Part shown: positions 34,206 to 44,324 of the stretch, in pieces
Layout of the letters: each line of letters opens with the position of its first letter
Numbering within the stretch: position 1 is the stretch's first letter
Source of the DNA: Alopecurus myosuroides
Taxonomy: Eukaryota; Streptophyta; Magnoliopsida; Poales; Poaceae
Direction: 5' to 3'
DNA: 64,000 nucleotides
Assembly (NCBI GenBank): GCA_028641055.1
Contig: CM054062.1
Location: 178,766,726 to 178,830,725 of the forward strand
Position numbers and translations under genes: made by a program
Notes under the pieces: generated by a model
The model's database searches: none
What the model saw: only the letters and a program-made list of their open reading frames with translations
Told to the model about the DNA's origin: nothing

Positions 34206-35909
34206 TGATGGCTAGGTTGAGACTCCAAGTGCAGAGTGTGTAGATAGTGGCAAGCCTTCTTCCCCACGAGGGTGACTCGAGGGTTTATATCGAACTCTTG
34301 GGGAGCCAGTATTTCAGCAGTTGTCTTCCAAGCTTCCTCCAGGATCCTGCAAACAAGTAGAGAATTTTGTGCCCTCAACCTCACCAAGTGGTTGTCAAGC
34401 ACAAGGTGTGAGACTTCTAAATTGCAATGCAAAACTAAAAGTAAATGTGCAATAATTAAACCTACTACTAAATGCAAATGAGAAAATAAATATGCAATGG
34501 ATTGTTTTTGTATTTTTGTGATGCAAGTGGTGATGGAGATAATGTAAATTCGAATTGGAGATGCAAGTAAAGTAAAGTGCAAGTAAAGTAAATTGCAGCA
34601 AAGTAACTAGAGTGTTTTCTTAGAATTAAAATAGGACCGGGGTTCATGGCTTCACACTTGCATTCTCTCAAATAAAGTGGTAGACGGTGGACATAAAGAA
34701 TTACATGTGAGATTACAATAACATGTTTAACATTGAGTACTTTCATATGGGCATCACGTCCTAACATAGAGATCTCTACGGTCATATTGATCCCTCTTAT
34801 ACTCCACCAAGATGCAAAATAAATCATAGCACCTCGATAATTAAGGAAAAACCAGAGTATAGTTTTAAGCAATGTGACATGAAGTTGAAGTAAGAACTTG
34901 CTAGATCTAGTCATGGAGATTGATTAGTGTCACTTCAAATCCCCGGTAACAAGGTACTCCTTTTTATCCCTAGTGAGGTAACAAAGAAAGGTTTAACAAA
35001 ACCTAAGTGGATCGCTGAACTTCTGTCACTTTCACAGCACTAGCCACCCCCCGTTACTCCAACTAATGCACCCATCACCCCACACACGCTCTCAAGAACT
35101 AGATTGATCAAAGCTAGCAAATAAGAACGGGGTACATAAGATACATCTACTCAAATAACTCAAGAGAAACAATTGCAATCTCAGATTCAATAACTCATAG
35201 AAAAGATCCACCACATAGGAATTACAACGGTTCCCGTAATCATGTGAGGCAACTCATACGGATCTAATTAGTGAAGCACATAGAGAGAGAGATACAAGTG
35301 CTACTTCCACAAACCCATAGCCCTGGGGTGGACTACTCCCTCTTCATGGAGATGTCAATGGAGATGACGTTGGAGGGGTAGGAGATCACACCAGCGGCGC
35401 CCCGCCGGAGTGTTCCCCCTCCAATCTGGAACTCCAGGTCTCTGTTTTGGTGTTTTGGTGTTTCGGCGGCGCTCTCCTCCGTAAGGGTACGGGGGACCCT
35501 TTTTATAGTCAGTTTTAGGTCAAGACGGAGTCGGTAAGTCGAAGATGGAAGGAATTGGGGCCAAAAGGGGGCCTCTCAGGCGGTCAAGGAATCTGGCCGC
35601 GTGGAGGGTCCTCTTTTGGGCCTCCTTGCCCAATTCTCGTGGATCCTTCGCCCGCAAGTCTTCTCCTTCCAAAAAAAATGACCCCCCGCAGATTTTCAGG
35701 TGATTTCGCGGAAGTTTGACCCCTGAAACGTCAAAAATATAGAAAACGGGGTTTTTGACAGGCAGGGTTAATTCCATAAAAGTTGGGGGACTTTGTAATT
35801 TAACCCCAAAATACTATAAAACATTGAATTATACCCTTATATGATGCAATATGTAATAGAAAACCATGTGAAAATATGCAAAATTCATCTATGCATTTTA
35901 CATGCATCA
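34206..35909 (-). repeat. 5' LTR of the Athila-like element
   Basis: 1704 bp partner of 18735-20445 with TGATG...CATCA ends. It abuts the GCCTC duplication at 35910-35914. Confidence 0.95.
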
Positions 35910-35914
35910 GCCTC

Positions 35915-37129
35915 CCATCTCTTCCAATAACCGTGCATGGCAAGAGCGATGCACTTATGAGCACCTTTGTATGTGTCTTCATAGTCCTCATCATCATCAT
36001 CATCCTCATCCACTTCTTCTATCTTAGCAATTGCCTTATACTCTAAGGCGAGGTTTGGAGACTTTCCAACTCCTCTTGAGCGAGCAAGAGCATCATCCGC
36101 GCTCTTGTGAGATAGGGATATGGCTATGAACTCACTAAGAACACCAATGGAGTTGAGGGAGTTATAGTCGGATCTTGTTCGAATGCTTGTGGCGAGGTTC
36201 TTCTCGAACGAAGTTATTGCCTTGACAAACTTCCTCTTGATCCACTCATCGGAGATTTCCTCTTTTCCAAAGTCCCTTAATTGATTGCTAAGGGTGACAA
36301 CTCTTCTATATAGCTCCTCGGGACTTTCATCTTCAAGCATAACAAAGTTTTCGGACTTGTCAAGAGCAACATCATACTTGGATGATTGGATGCTAGCATT
36401 GCCTTGGAACAAGGTGTCAAGTTTATCCCAAGCCTCCTTTGCGGTCTTGATACTGCAGATGTGTTCAAGATGTTCTCTTGGGAGAGACTTTTGGATAGTG
36501 ACAAGAGCGGTCTTGTTGAGTTGAAATTCCACATCTTCTCTTGGAGTCAAGTTGCTTGGATCATGAGGGTGGAATCCATGGAGAATGCTTCTCCACAAAG
36601 CGGTGCAAGATCCTGAAATATGAGACTCCATATCGAACTTCCAAGATGAAAATTCATTAGTGTTAAGCATGGGAGGAACCCCAACATTAACCATGTGTGG
36701 CATTGTGGCAATGGGATGGATAGAATCATAATTGGGAGGTGGTGGAACTTTAGAGTGAGACCCCGAACCGTCAGCCGATTGAGACTTGGAGCCTTCGGAG
36801 CTCCCACCGCTCTTTGCCTTTTTATCCGCTTTTGCTTTGGCTTTCGCCTTAGCTAAAGCAACGTTAGCTTCCATTTCGGCGATGTCCGGAAGGGACTCTT
36901 CATCCGAGCTAACATCATTGGTGGTGAGAGGTGGTTCCTCGGACTCCTTGGTTTTCCCCATCAAGGCCTCCATCATTTTCTTTATGCTAGAAACCTCCGA
37001 ACTAACACTAGAGCTAACCTTGGACAATTCGGGTTGGATGGTTCCAACCGTTTCTTGTAGGTTAGATATAGTGTCGGTCATTTTAGCGATTTCCGCATTA
37101 GAACTTTCAGGGGCATTTTCATTGACCAT
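35915..37129 (-). CDS. Copia A gag, N-terminal part (405 codons), cut by the Athila-like insertion
   Basis: This is the capsid precursor of Copia A. ATG at 37129 lies about 40 bp downstream of the primer site. Residues 1-60 are acidic and serine-rich, with a lysine/alanine-rich segment near 95-105. The UBN2-type gag domain starts near residue 145 with 'LNTNEFSSWKFDMESHI' and includes 'KTAKEAWDKLDTLFQG', 'ESPEELYRRVVTLSNQLRDF' and 'DEWIKRKFVKAI'. Aspartate-rich and 'HKCIALAMHGYWKRWEA' segments follow. The frame is open up to the GCCTC target site and continues, after removal of the nest, with the zinc knuckle at 18734. It was therefore intact when the Athila-like element landed. Confidence 0.92.
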
Positions 37130-37166
37130 TATACTCTTGGGCGGTTAAGCCCTTAGCAAGAGCCGA

Positions 37167-37179
37167 GGCTCTGATACCA
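37167..37179 (-). other. Primer-binding site of Copia A (tRNA-Met type)
   Basis: TGGTATCAGAGCC on the minus strand, two bases after the 5' LTR end. Confidence 0.93.
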
Positions 37180-37196
37180 ATTGAAAGTGCACTATG

Positions 37197-37226
37197 GTCA
37201 ACTAGAGGGGGGGTGAATAGGTTGAC
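37197..37226 (-). promoter_or_regulatory. U5 hairpin upstream of the Copia A primer site
   Basis: Minus strand: GTCAACCTA pairs with TAGTTGAC with one bulged C. The loop is TTCACCCCCCCTC. It ends about 17 bases before the primer site. The same loop with a different but pairing stem occurs in Copia B. Confidence 0.6.
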
Positions 37227-37874
37227 TACCAATTTTTCTTTTCTTTTCCTTTTAGTGGGGCTAAGCAAGATAAGATAAGGTTCTCTAGATGTGCATCTAG
37301 GTGAGCAAACTATGTGGGCAAGATAATCTACGCAACGGAAGTAAAACGAAAGGTAGCAAGATAAACCACAAGTGTAAAAAAGGAGACAAGGGTGTGATTC
37401 CCGTAGTTCCTTCTCAATGAGAAGCACGTCTACGTTGGAGAGGTGGGGAGCCACCTAGGCACTCCTCAATAGCACGGTTGTGCACACCTTATTCTCCTTG
37501 AGCTTCTCCGGTGAGGGAGATTCTCGTTTCCACTATGAGGTCGACTTGAAGGCGTTGACCAAACCTTTACATGAGCTCGAGGTCACTCCACAAGATGGAT
37601 GGAGGCTCTCAAGCAATCTGAAGCTTCTTGCAACAAGGTGGAAGCTACAAGCATAAGATCTACTAAGGTTTCTAGGCCTCAAGTAGGATTCTAGATCTAC
37701 TAGGTTGTGGTGGATGGATTTGAAATTCCTTTGGTGGAAGTGTGGATCTAGGTCTCCTCAGCTCTCCACAAAGTATGGAAGTGAGTGGATGGACGGAGAG
37801 GGAGATCTAGGTGGGTGAAGCTTTCATTAATGGCTAGGAGAGAGAGTGGGAAAATCTTAGCATTTATGAGGAAG

Positions 37875-37900
37875 GGGAAGGGGTATTTATACCCCTTCCC
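37875..37900 (-). promoter_or_regulatory. TATA box inside a 26 bp palindrome (Copia A 5' LTR)
   Basis: Perfect 12 bp arms (GGGAAGGGGTAT and its complement) around two central bases place TATAAATA at 37884-37891 in the middle. The array lies just upstream, so this is the likely promoter. Confidence 0.75.
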
Positions 37901-37924
37901 ACAAGTGGCCGTTGAGCAGTTCCA

Positions 37925-38490
37925 GTTGCACCGGAGGCTCCGGTGGTCTTCTTCTATGCGCAGGCGCGCAGCCCAGATCTGTTCTTTGCTTGGGCCAAAG
38001 GGGCGGAGGGTCCGGTGGATATGGCGGAGGCTCCGCCCACCGGAGCTGCACTGGAGGTTCCGGTGGAGCCTCCGCTCGTATCCAACAAAGCCCTGTTTTA
38101 GCGGAGGTACCACCGGAAGAGCACCGGAGGCGAACCCCCCCCCCCCCCCCCCCAGCGCGCCAGTTGAGAGGGCGGAGCCTCCGGTGGATTCACCGGAGCC
38201 TCCGCCCACCGGAGGCGCACCGGAAGTTCCGCTGGAGGATCCGCTCTTATCCAACACAGCACCATTTTGGCGGATCCTCCACCGGAAGCGCACCGGAGGC
38301 CAACCCCTTAGAGGGCCATTGGAGATGGTGGAGGCTCCGGTGGATTCACCGGAGGCTCCGCCTACCGGAGGTTCCGCTCTGGCCTCCGCTCGTATGCACC
38401 AGAGGGTGGTTTGGGCGGACCCCACACCGGACCCGCACCGGAGGCTGGGCGGAGGTTTCGGTGGTTTCACCGGAGCCTCCGCTGCATGTA
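37925..38490 (-). repeat. Near-palindromic array in Copia A 5' LTR
   Basis: Repeated CCGGAGGCTCCGGTGG and CACCGGAGCCTCCGCC motifs in the U3 region. The array is homologous to 8600-9165 and very rich in CpG. Confidence 0.85.
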
Positions 38491-38655
38491 ACTTTGCCTT
38501 CTTAGCTTTGTCTCTTCTAGCTCTTTTCATTGCAAACAAATTTGTAGCCCATATAATTTGTATACTTGATGAACCTGGGCATTTTCATTTATCAAACAAG
38601 CATTTGTCCAATAGGTATGTTGTCATTTAATTATCAAAAGGAAGATGATCTTTCA

Positions 38656-39364
38656 CATGGAACTTTGTACCTTGGAGGTACCGGATATTGATAACACTTG
38701 GAAGTGACTTGTCTTCCAAGAAGTTTTACAAAGAAAAAAACCCCTTTCCTACAAATTGGCTTTACTAAAACCTTATGGATATGCAATATTTACAAGAGAA
38801 ATTGTATCTATCTTTTGAATTATCTTCTTCAACAAACCTTATTAAAACTTGTGCAACCATGATGAATCTTCTATCCATCATGGCTAGATAAACCCTAATG
38901 ATAGCCTACCCACAAACACCTATGCATACTTGCATTCTTTAAGCTTTCATTTAGGGTGACTTGCGAGTACAATCAAATGTACTAACATTGGTTTCATTCC
39001 TGGCTATTTGCCTGGTCAGACTTCGAGGAGAAGCCTCATGGAAGATCACTACGAGGAGGATTACTTCAATGACTCCGCGAATTAGGCACGTCTCCCGGTT
39101 AGCAGCATGTGGTGCTAAGGCATGACTTGGGTATATCACGTTGTGTTTTCTACCTTTCGTTATCATATGTGTGTGTTGTCTGCGCTGCGTGGCGATTATC
39201 TAAAGACTTGGTCATGTTACCTTTTGTAAGACTTGTGGTGTATTCGTGTAATAGGTGGTGTACTCTGTTTGCCAACTCTAAATATCTTGTCCACGACTGA
39301 TTGATCCTGGATAGTGGATGTATGCATATTGGAGGTCTTGGGCTGCTAGTCCGGCCCCAACACA
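38656..39364 (+). repeat. 3' LTR of the outer Gypsy element, distal part
   Basis: This is the continuation of 3966-7856 on the other side of Copia A, starting with the second CATGG. It ends near CCGGCCCCAACACA at about 39364, a plausible CA terminus comparable to the GGGGCGTCACA end of the related long LTRs. The end is not fixed by a target duplication. Confidence 0.65.
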
Positions 39365-39919
39365 AAACCCCCAAATCTAAAACCTATACCCGGCAGATCT
39401 GAATAGCTTAGCCCCAAAGTTTATGAAACCCAGATCATTACGGTATCAAACCCTAACGAACGAGGTCGTCATGATAATTGATTTACTCGGCCACGAAAAC
39501 ACCCCAAATATGAACGAGACACCAAATCCGCTACTTAGGCTGAAATATCGAATCATAGACGCACATTGAAATCTAGAAACTTATAGATCTACAATGCATG
39601 TCACACTATGGTCATTATATGCAGATCTATGATGCATACGAATCGTACAAGGGTTAGGAATCATCTTACCAACATTGACGAAGCAGCCGAGGAAGAAGCG
39701 ACGACGCGGTGTTCTAGAAGTATCGATGAAGCTCTTACTTGCTGAAGAACGGAGGAAGATGGTCGGCCTTGTTCTCTTGCTGAAGATGGTCAACGATGGG
39801 CTCTCGATGTGCCAGCGAAAAGGAAACTGTCGACAGAGAGAAAGAAGAGGAGACGAGCGAGTAGAGGGGTGGAGTGAGTGAGAGTGGGAGCAGTGAGGAA
39901 AAGAAATAGTGCGTGCTCC
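39365..39919. other. Unassigned sequence
   Basis: No recognisable element or gene. The minus strand has a serine/proline-rich open frame without known motifs. Confidence 0.4.
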
Positions 39920-40118
39920 TAAGGGCATCTCCTACGGGGCTGCTCAAACGACAGACAAAACACGGATACATCCGTCCGTTTGGGCAGCGGTCCGGTAGGG
40001 GGGCAGCAATTTTGGAATGCGCCCTACGGGGCTGCTTACTTGGGGGTGGGGGCCACAAACGGCTGATTACATAAAAAAAAAACCCTAAACCTAAGCTACG
40101 GCCGGCCACTAGCTGGAG

Positions 40119-41015
40119 CTACTCGTCCTCGTCCTCGTCGAGGATGATGTAGTCCGGCTCCTGGAACAGGTGGCCCGGAAGGCCCGTGGGGCGCGTCGGC
40201 GTGTCTGGCTGCACGGGGGCTGGTGGTGCCTGCGGCAGCTCTGACGGTGGCCCCTCCCACTGCCATCGCATGCCGACCAGTGGTCGGAACCACCGCGGGC
40301 AGCGGCGCAGCGCCTCCACACGCCCCTCTTCCTCCTCCTGGGCCGCCAACCTGGCCTCCTCCGCCGCCTCTGTAACTGCCCTTGCCGCCCGCCCCGCCGC
40401 CGCCCATGCCAGGGCTTGCTCAGCTGCCTTCGTAGCCTGCGCCGTGTCACGATCGGCAGGGTCGTGGCCATCTCACGCTCCTCCTCCTCCTAACGCGCAT
40501 TGTCGTCCATGGCCGAGTCGTGGAGGGCCATGCCCAGGCCCTCCCACTGCATGACATCGTCGGGGACGTGCTCGTCCTCCTCCTCCTCCTTCACCGGAGC
40601 GCGCACGGGGCTGCCGATGCGCAGCGTCCCTGGAGCAGCTCGGCGGGCGCGGCGGCAGGGGAGGTCCGCAGGCGGGTACCGGGGGGCCCCGGGCGGCACG
40701 GGCACCGAAGTACCGACGATGGTGGATGTCGTGCTCGTCTTGGAACCAGGTGTCCTAGTACGGCGAGGTGGACGTGCGGGTATGGTAGTGGGAACGCATT
40801 GTCCCAGTACCACTGGCATTTCGGCGCACTGAGGTACGAACGACGGCGCACACGCTGGTCATCCTCGTCGTCGTCGTCCGCAACGGCCGGCGGTACGATT
40901 CGAAAGGGGGAGGGGGTGGGGGAGGAGGCGGGGGTTGGAGGGCACACGGCGACGGGAGGAGGACCCGGCCTCCTTGTCGTTCTTCCCGCCCCCAAGCCAC
41001 CAGCGGGGGGGCATG
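40119..41015 (-). pseudogene. Uncharacterised Harbinger-embedded ORF with acidic tail, frameshifted
   Basis: I do not know a function. A start at 41015 gives 'MPPRWWLGGGKNDKEAGSSS'. Shifted frames then show 'KCQWYWDNAFPLPYPHVHL' (near 40820), 'EDEHVPDDVMQWEGLGMAL' (near 40560) and finally 'CPRWFRPLVGMRWQWEGP' and 'GHLFQEPDYIILDEDEDE', ending at TAG 40121-40119. From memory, similar proteins with a YPHVHL segment and a C-terminal acidic tail occur inside transposons of large grass genomes. At least two frameshifts make this copy a pseudogene. The high GC gives open frames on both strands, so only these blocks are taken as evidence. Confidence 0.5.
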
Positions 41016-41111
41016 GTAGCGGCGGTGGGGAGAGCGGCGGCGGCACTTGGTTTTGCGAGCGGGAGAGAGAAGGACGGGAGAGTGACGAATGGGGAAAGTG
41101 GGGGGCGCGTG

Positions 41112-42776
41112 CAGGGCCGGGCCCATAGTGGTGCCAACTATGCGGCCCGCACAAGGCCTAGCAAATTTAGGGGTCCCAAATTTTAATTTCGGCTGTATAC
41201 ACTTGGCAGCCTTTCCGCGCATCGCCGCTGGGCTGGCGGATGGCACTGTGTTGGGCGCATCCGCGTGATGTGATGGTGGTGCGAGTAGCATGTCGCTGCG
41301 CTAGGTTTGTGCACTCCTCGCTTCACTCACGATCGGATTTTGGAAACAGAAAACAATGGATCAGGAAAGACGGAAACACACGAACAGGGCCTAAGAATGT
41401 ACTTTAATCAGAGCGATGTTTAGAATATTCTGAAAATTAAGACCCCCACACGCCAGGAATTGGACTTCGTGGCATGGCAACCGGATAAGAGGGGTTTATT
41501 CTCGGTTAAGAATGCTTACCGACTAGCGTTGTCGAAAAGCATGCAAGATCAAGATAGGGGAGCTACGAGCGCCCGACCTGACGGAGAACGGCCATTTTGG
41601 AAAATGATATGGACATGCCCGGTCCCGCCTAAGATTAGGGTGCTGGCTTGGAAAATTGGCCGTAATGCCTTGGCGTAAAAATCAAATCTGTGGAGAAGAG
41701 GTATCACTGCCAACGAAATCTGTGATATCTGCGGAATGGAAGCTAAAGATACTTTTCACGCCTTCATTCGGTGCCCCATGCACATGATCTCTGGTGTGCT
41801 ATGAGAATAGAATGGAACCTCCCTTCAAATGATCTCCTCAATCCGACTGGCACGGAGTGGCTCCTACTTCTACTCGATCCATTAACTGCTGAACGGAGGG
41901 CAATGGTCTTGATGATCCTATGGAGAATCTGGCACACCCATAATGAAATAACTCATGACAAAGCATGCCCTCCGATCGAAGGATCGCGACGTTTTCTGGT
42001 GAGTTACCTCAATTCTCTGCTCATTATCAAGCAGTACCCCAACGCTGACCAAGTAAAAGGCAAAATGGTGGTAAACTTTGACAACAGGTTCAAGAAGGAA
42101 CCATCCGTTACGGATGGTAGGCAAAAAGTATGAAAGAAGTGGTGTTGCCCCATGCAAGGAGAAGCAAAATTGAACGTTGATGGAGCTTTCTCACAGAATG
42201 GACAAGCAGGTACATGCATGATCCTACGGGACTACACAGGTGAAGTCATCTTTGCGGCGTGTCGGTCACTGGAGCACTGCCACAATGCTACAGAAACTAA
42301 GCTTGCTTCCATTGAGGAGGGGCTCAAATTGTCCATGCTTTGGACAAACCTGAAGATCACTCTGGAGACTGACTGTGCTGAGGCAGTCAGCCTTATCAAC
42401 GATGAAGGGCCAAACGTTTCAATCCATGCTTTCAAGATTAAGGTGATCAGAGAGATGTTGAATGAAAGGGATACTATCATAGCTAAGATAGGCCGTGATG
42501 CAAATGCTGCAAGCCACGAGCTAGCTAGGAAGGGTAGGGTTAATGCCAGAACTGCCTTCTGGCTGAGGAGCTTTCCAATGGAAATCTCTGATGCTGTAAA
42601 CCGTGAATGTAACCCTACCAGTGCTTAATATAATTCTCTTTCAACCAAAAAAAAACAAGTAATGAATCAAAAGAAGAAGAATCTTGCTAGGGCGAAACTG
42701 TTTTCCTCTCTACCGTTAGGATAGGGCCTGTCTTTTATTTTCGCACAGGGCCTCAGATTTTACTGGCCCGGCCCTG
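41112..42776. mobile_element. hAT-like element enclosing a LINE fragment
   Basis: Ends are CAGGGCCGGGCC at 41112 and GGCCCGGCCCTG at 42776, inverse of each other and typical of plant hAT elements. Flanking 8-mers GGCGCGTG (41104-41111) and GCGGCGTG (42777-42784) agree at six of eight positions, as a decayed 8 bp duplication would. No hAT transposase is seen; the interior holds the 3' end of a LINE. Confidence 0.65.
41455..42628 (+). pseudogene. LINE-derived zf-RVT and RNase H (RVT_3) fragment
   Basis: This is the 3' end of a plant non-LTR retrotransposon ORF2. The first frame shows 'VAWQPDKRGLFSVKNAYRLA' and 'WKMIWTCPVPPKIRVLAWKI', the zf-RVT region, with a stop at 41676. After the stop the cysteine/histidine block 'CDICGMEAKDTFHAFIRCP' is readable. 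A frameshift lies near 41790 and a stop near 42131. The RNase H part (42152-42628) is open for 158 codons. It has 'LNVDGAFSQNGQAG', 'ETKLASIEEGL', 'LETDCAEAV' and 'RDANAASHELARKG', covering the acidic residues of the RVT_3 fold. A run of A follows at 42646-42654. The upstream endonuclease and reverse transcriptase are absent. Confidence 0.85.
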
Positions 42777-43154
42777 GCGGCGTGTGGTAACGGGAGGGGC
42801 GCGTGGCGCTTAAGTAGCCCTGGAGGGACAGCCGAATCGGCGCCATGCCGCTAAAGGGTGGGCCAACCGTCCGCGCGGTGTCCGCGACCGCTCAAATCTC
42901 AGACCCGGGCGAAAAACGGACTCGGCCGCGAGATGATCAGCCCCATAAGAACATCTCCTACGGGGCTGCTCATTTGCGGACCAAATTGGTGTCCGTTTTG
43001 TCAATTTGAGCAGCCGCCCGGGACCGTGTCCGGCCAGTTTTGGCCACTGCCCCCTGCGGGGATGCTCAAATGGTGGCCACAATTCGAATTGGAACATATT
43101 AAAGTACCAAAATGCCCTAAATATTTAGCAAAAGAATATTGGCACATGCAAAAC

Positions 43155-43318
43155 AGGCCACGGTTCAGGCCAATGCCGGCCACGTTCAGGCCATGCCGGC
43201 CACGGTTCGGGCAAGGTTCAGGAGGCCAGGCGAGGCCATGCCAGCCCAGGGCCAGAATGTACAAAAGCGACGCCGGCCGCGGGTTCAGGCCGCGCCGGCC
43301 ACGGTCGAGGCTCGGTCC
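43155..43318. repeat. GC-rich minisatellite in the ORF1 Harbinger element
   Basis: GGCCACGGTTCAGGCC-like units with GCCGGCC occur about five times with variation. They lie where the C-terminal half of ORF1 would be expected. Confidence 0.7.
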
Positions 43319-43334
43319 TTGTGGTGACCATGGA

Positions 43335-44324
43335 GTACGGTGGAAGGACGGCCCGCTCTTGGTAGTTCTTGTGCATCCTCCTCCAATAGGCGTTGCCCTT
43401 CATCTCGGCCCCGACGATGGTGTTCTGTCCCACCTCTATCCATGTGTCGATGAGGCACTCGTCCTCCGCCTCGGTGAACCCGACGCCCCGCTTCACGTTC
43501 CTCCTTGCCGCCTTGTCCTGCTGGGTCAGCTCGTCCATGAACATGGGCATGTCGTCGATGTGGGACGGCTCGTCGGTGGCCTCGACTTCGTCGTCCTCCT
43601 CGTACAGCTTGTCCCCAGCGTGGACGTAGCTCGCCTGGCCATCCTCGTTGATCATGTTGGCCATGAACCCCTCGCCGTCCTCCCTTGTCAGGTCCGTGGC
43701 CTGCGTCTCCATGTCATGCATTTCCTAGAACAGGTTGCGGGGCACCGGGAGAACGGCCGGAGGGGGACGGTGGCCGCCTTTGCTCAACGGGGCAGTCGAT
43801 ATGCCGGATACGGGCGCCGTGTTCAAGTCGATGGAGACCCTGGTTCGGGCCGGCGACGAGTCCTCCATGTCGACCGAGAAGAAGGGTGGCGGCGTCGGGT
43901 CACGACCGGGCAGGTAGCCGTAGGCCGGCGCGGGCGATTCCGTCCTTGGGCGCGCGTCGAGGAGGACGCTCAGCGGCCAGGCCGCAGAGGCGTTCGAGCT
44001 GCATGCCTGCGCCAGAGCCACGTTCATGGTGGGCGGCGGCTGTATGCCCAACATGATCATGGTGGCCTGCGCCGCGGCCTGGGCGATCCTTGTCCGCTCG
44101 TCCTCCATCTGCGGCGGCGGCGCCTTGTCTTCCTTCGCCCTCCTCCTCCGGTCCGCTCTCTTCGCCGACTCCTCCTTCGTCCGCGCCTCCGCGACCGCGT
44201 CCTTGGGCTTCTTCGGCTTCTGCTTCTGCGGCGGGACGGTGGCTATGGCCGTCGCCGGACGGGCCGGGGCGAGTAGGTCCGTGGCTATGGAGGCGGCGGC
44301 GGCTGCTGCTGCTGCGTCGACCAT
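43335..44324 (-). pseudogene. Harbinger ORF1 (Myb/SANT-like DNA-binding protein), broken and truncated
   Basis: ORF1 proteins of PIF/Harbinger elements bind DNA and help bring the transposase into the nucleus. The frame starts at 44324 with an alanine run, then basic 'KQKPKKPKDAVAEA', and continues to 'VPRNLF'. There a TAG at 43724-43722 stops it in frame. Directly after come 'MHDMETQATDL', an acidic stretch and the Myb/SANT-like domain 'GVGFTEAEDECLIDTWIEVG' and 'MKGNAYWRRMHKNYQE', with the spaced tryptophans of that fold. The domain breaks off after 'YQE', and low-complexity GC-rich repeats replace the rest. The transposase partner lies in the adjacent element on the same strand. Confidence 0.82.

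Larger units (their letters stand above)
18735..35909 (-). mobile_element. Athila-like Gypsy element, gag-protease only
   Basis: Minus-strand element with LTRs at 34206-35909 (5') and 18735-20445 (3'). The tRNA-Asp-type primer site is at 34175-34195 and the polypurine tract at 20446-20462. Its 5 bp duplication GCCTC is perfect. Without the inner 9.0 kb element it is about 8.1 kb. It encodes gag and a protease-like domain that ends at a stop at 22833-22831. The remaining 2.4 kb to the 3' LTR shows no reverse transcriptase or integrase, so it needed an autonomous partner. Architecture and size recall the Triticeae Sabrina-like group, but that family name is a guess. Confidence 0.93.
7857..38655 (-). 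mobile_element. Copia A: SIRE/Maximus-like Copia retrotransposon with nested insertions
   Basis: The element reads on the minus strand. It has LTRs at 37182-38655 (5') and 7857-9338 (3'), a methionine-tRNA primer site, and gag, protease, integrase, reverse transcriptase and RNase H in Copia order. An extra gene lies between RNase H and the 3' LTR, and the polypurine tract is at 9339-9354. The borders are confirmed by the CATGG duplication. Taking out the Athila-like nest (18735-35909) and the MULE (9391-10851) with their target duplications leaves about 12.1 kb, typical of the large SIRE/Maximus lineage. Pol is broken in several places, so the element is dead. Confidence 0.95.
37182..38655 (-). 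repeat. 5' LTR of Copia A
   Basis: 1474 bp with TGAAAG...CTTTCA ends, next to the CATGG duplication at 38656. It carries the palindromic array at 37925-38490, the TATA box at 37884-37891 and a C run of 19 at 38135-38153 (14 in the other LTR). Confidence 0.95.
39923..42948. mobile_element. Harbinger-like element (third of the cluster) with nested hAT-like insert
   Basis: It starts GGGCATCTCCTACGGGGCTG directly after TAA (39920-39922). This is the same end as the two neighbouring Harbinger elements and a PIF/Harbinger-type terminus. The right side (about 42785-42945) carries the inverse GATCAGCCCC-type terminal sequence, but the last bases seem lost where the next element starts. Inside are an acidic-tail ORF (40119-41015) and a hAT-like insertion (41112-42776). 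No transposase is present. Confidence 0.6.

Noticed and set aside
35885..35914. Last codons of the open frame of Copia A gag
   Set aside because: These codons come from the Athila-like LTR and its target duplication, so the gag part was ended at 35915.
37785..38630. Open frames in the Copia A LTR arrays
   Set aside because: They are produced by the repeated GGAGGCTCC motif, which lacks stops in several frames.
42858..44276. A 472-codon + strand open frame
   Set aside because: It is the antisense shadow of the GC-rich Harbinger ORF1 and its leader. The opposite strand has the Myb-like domain.
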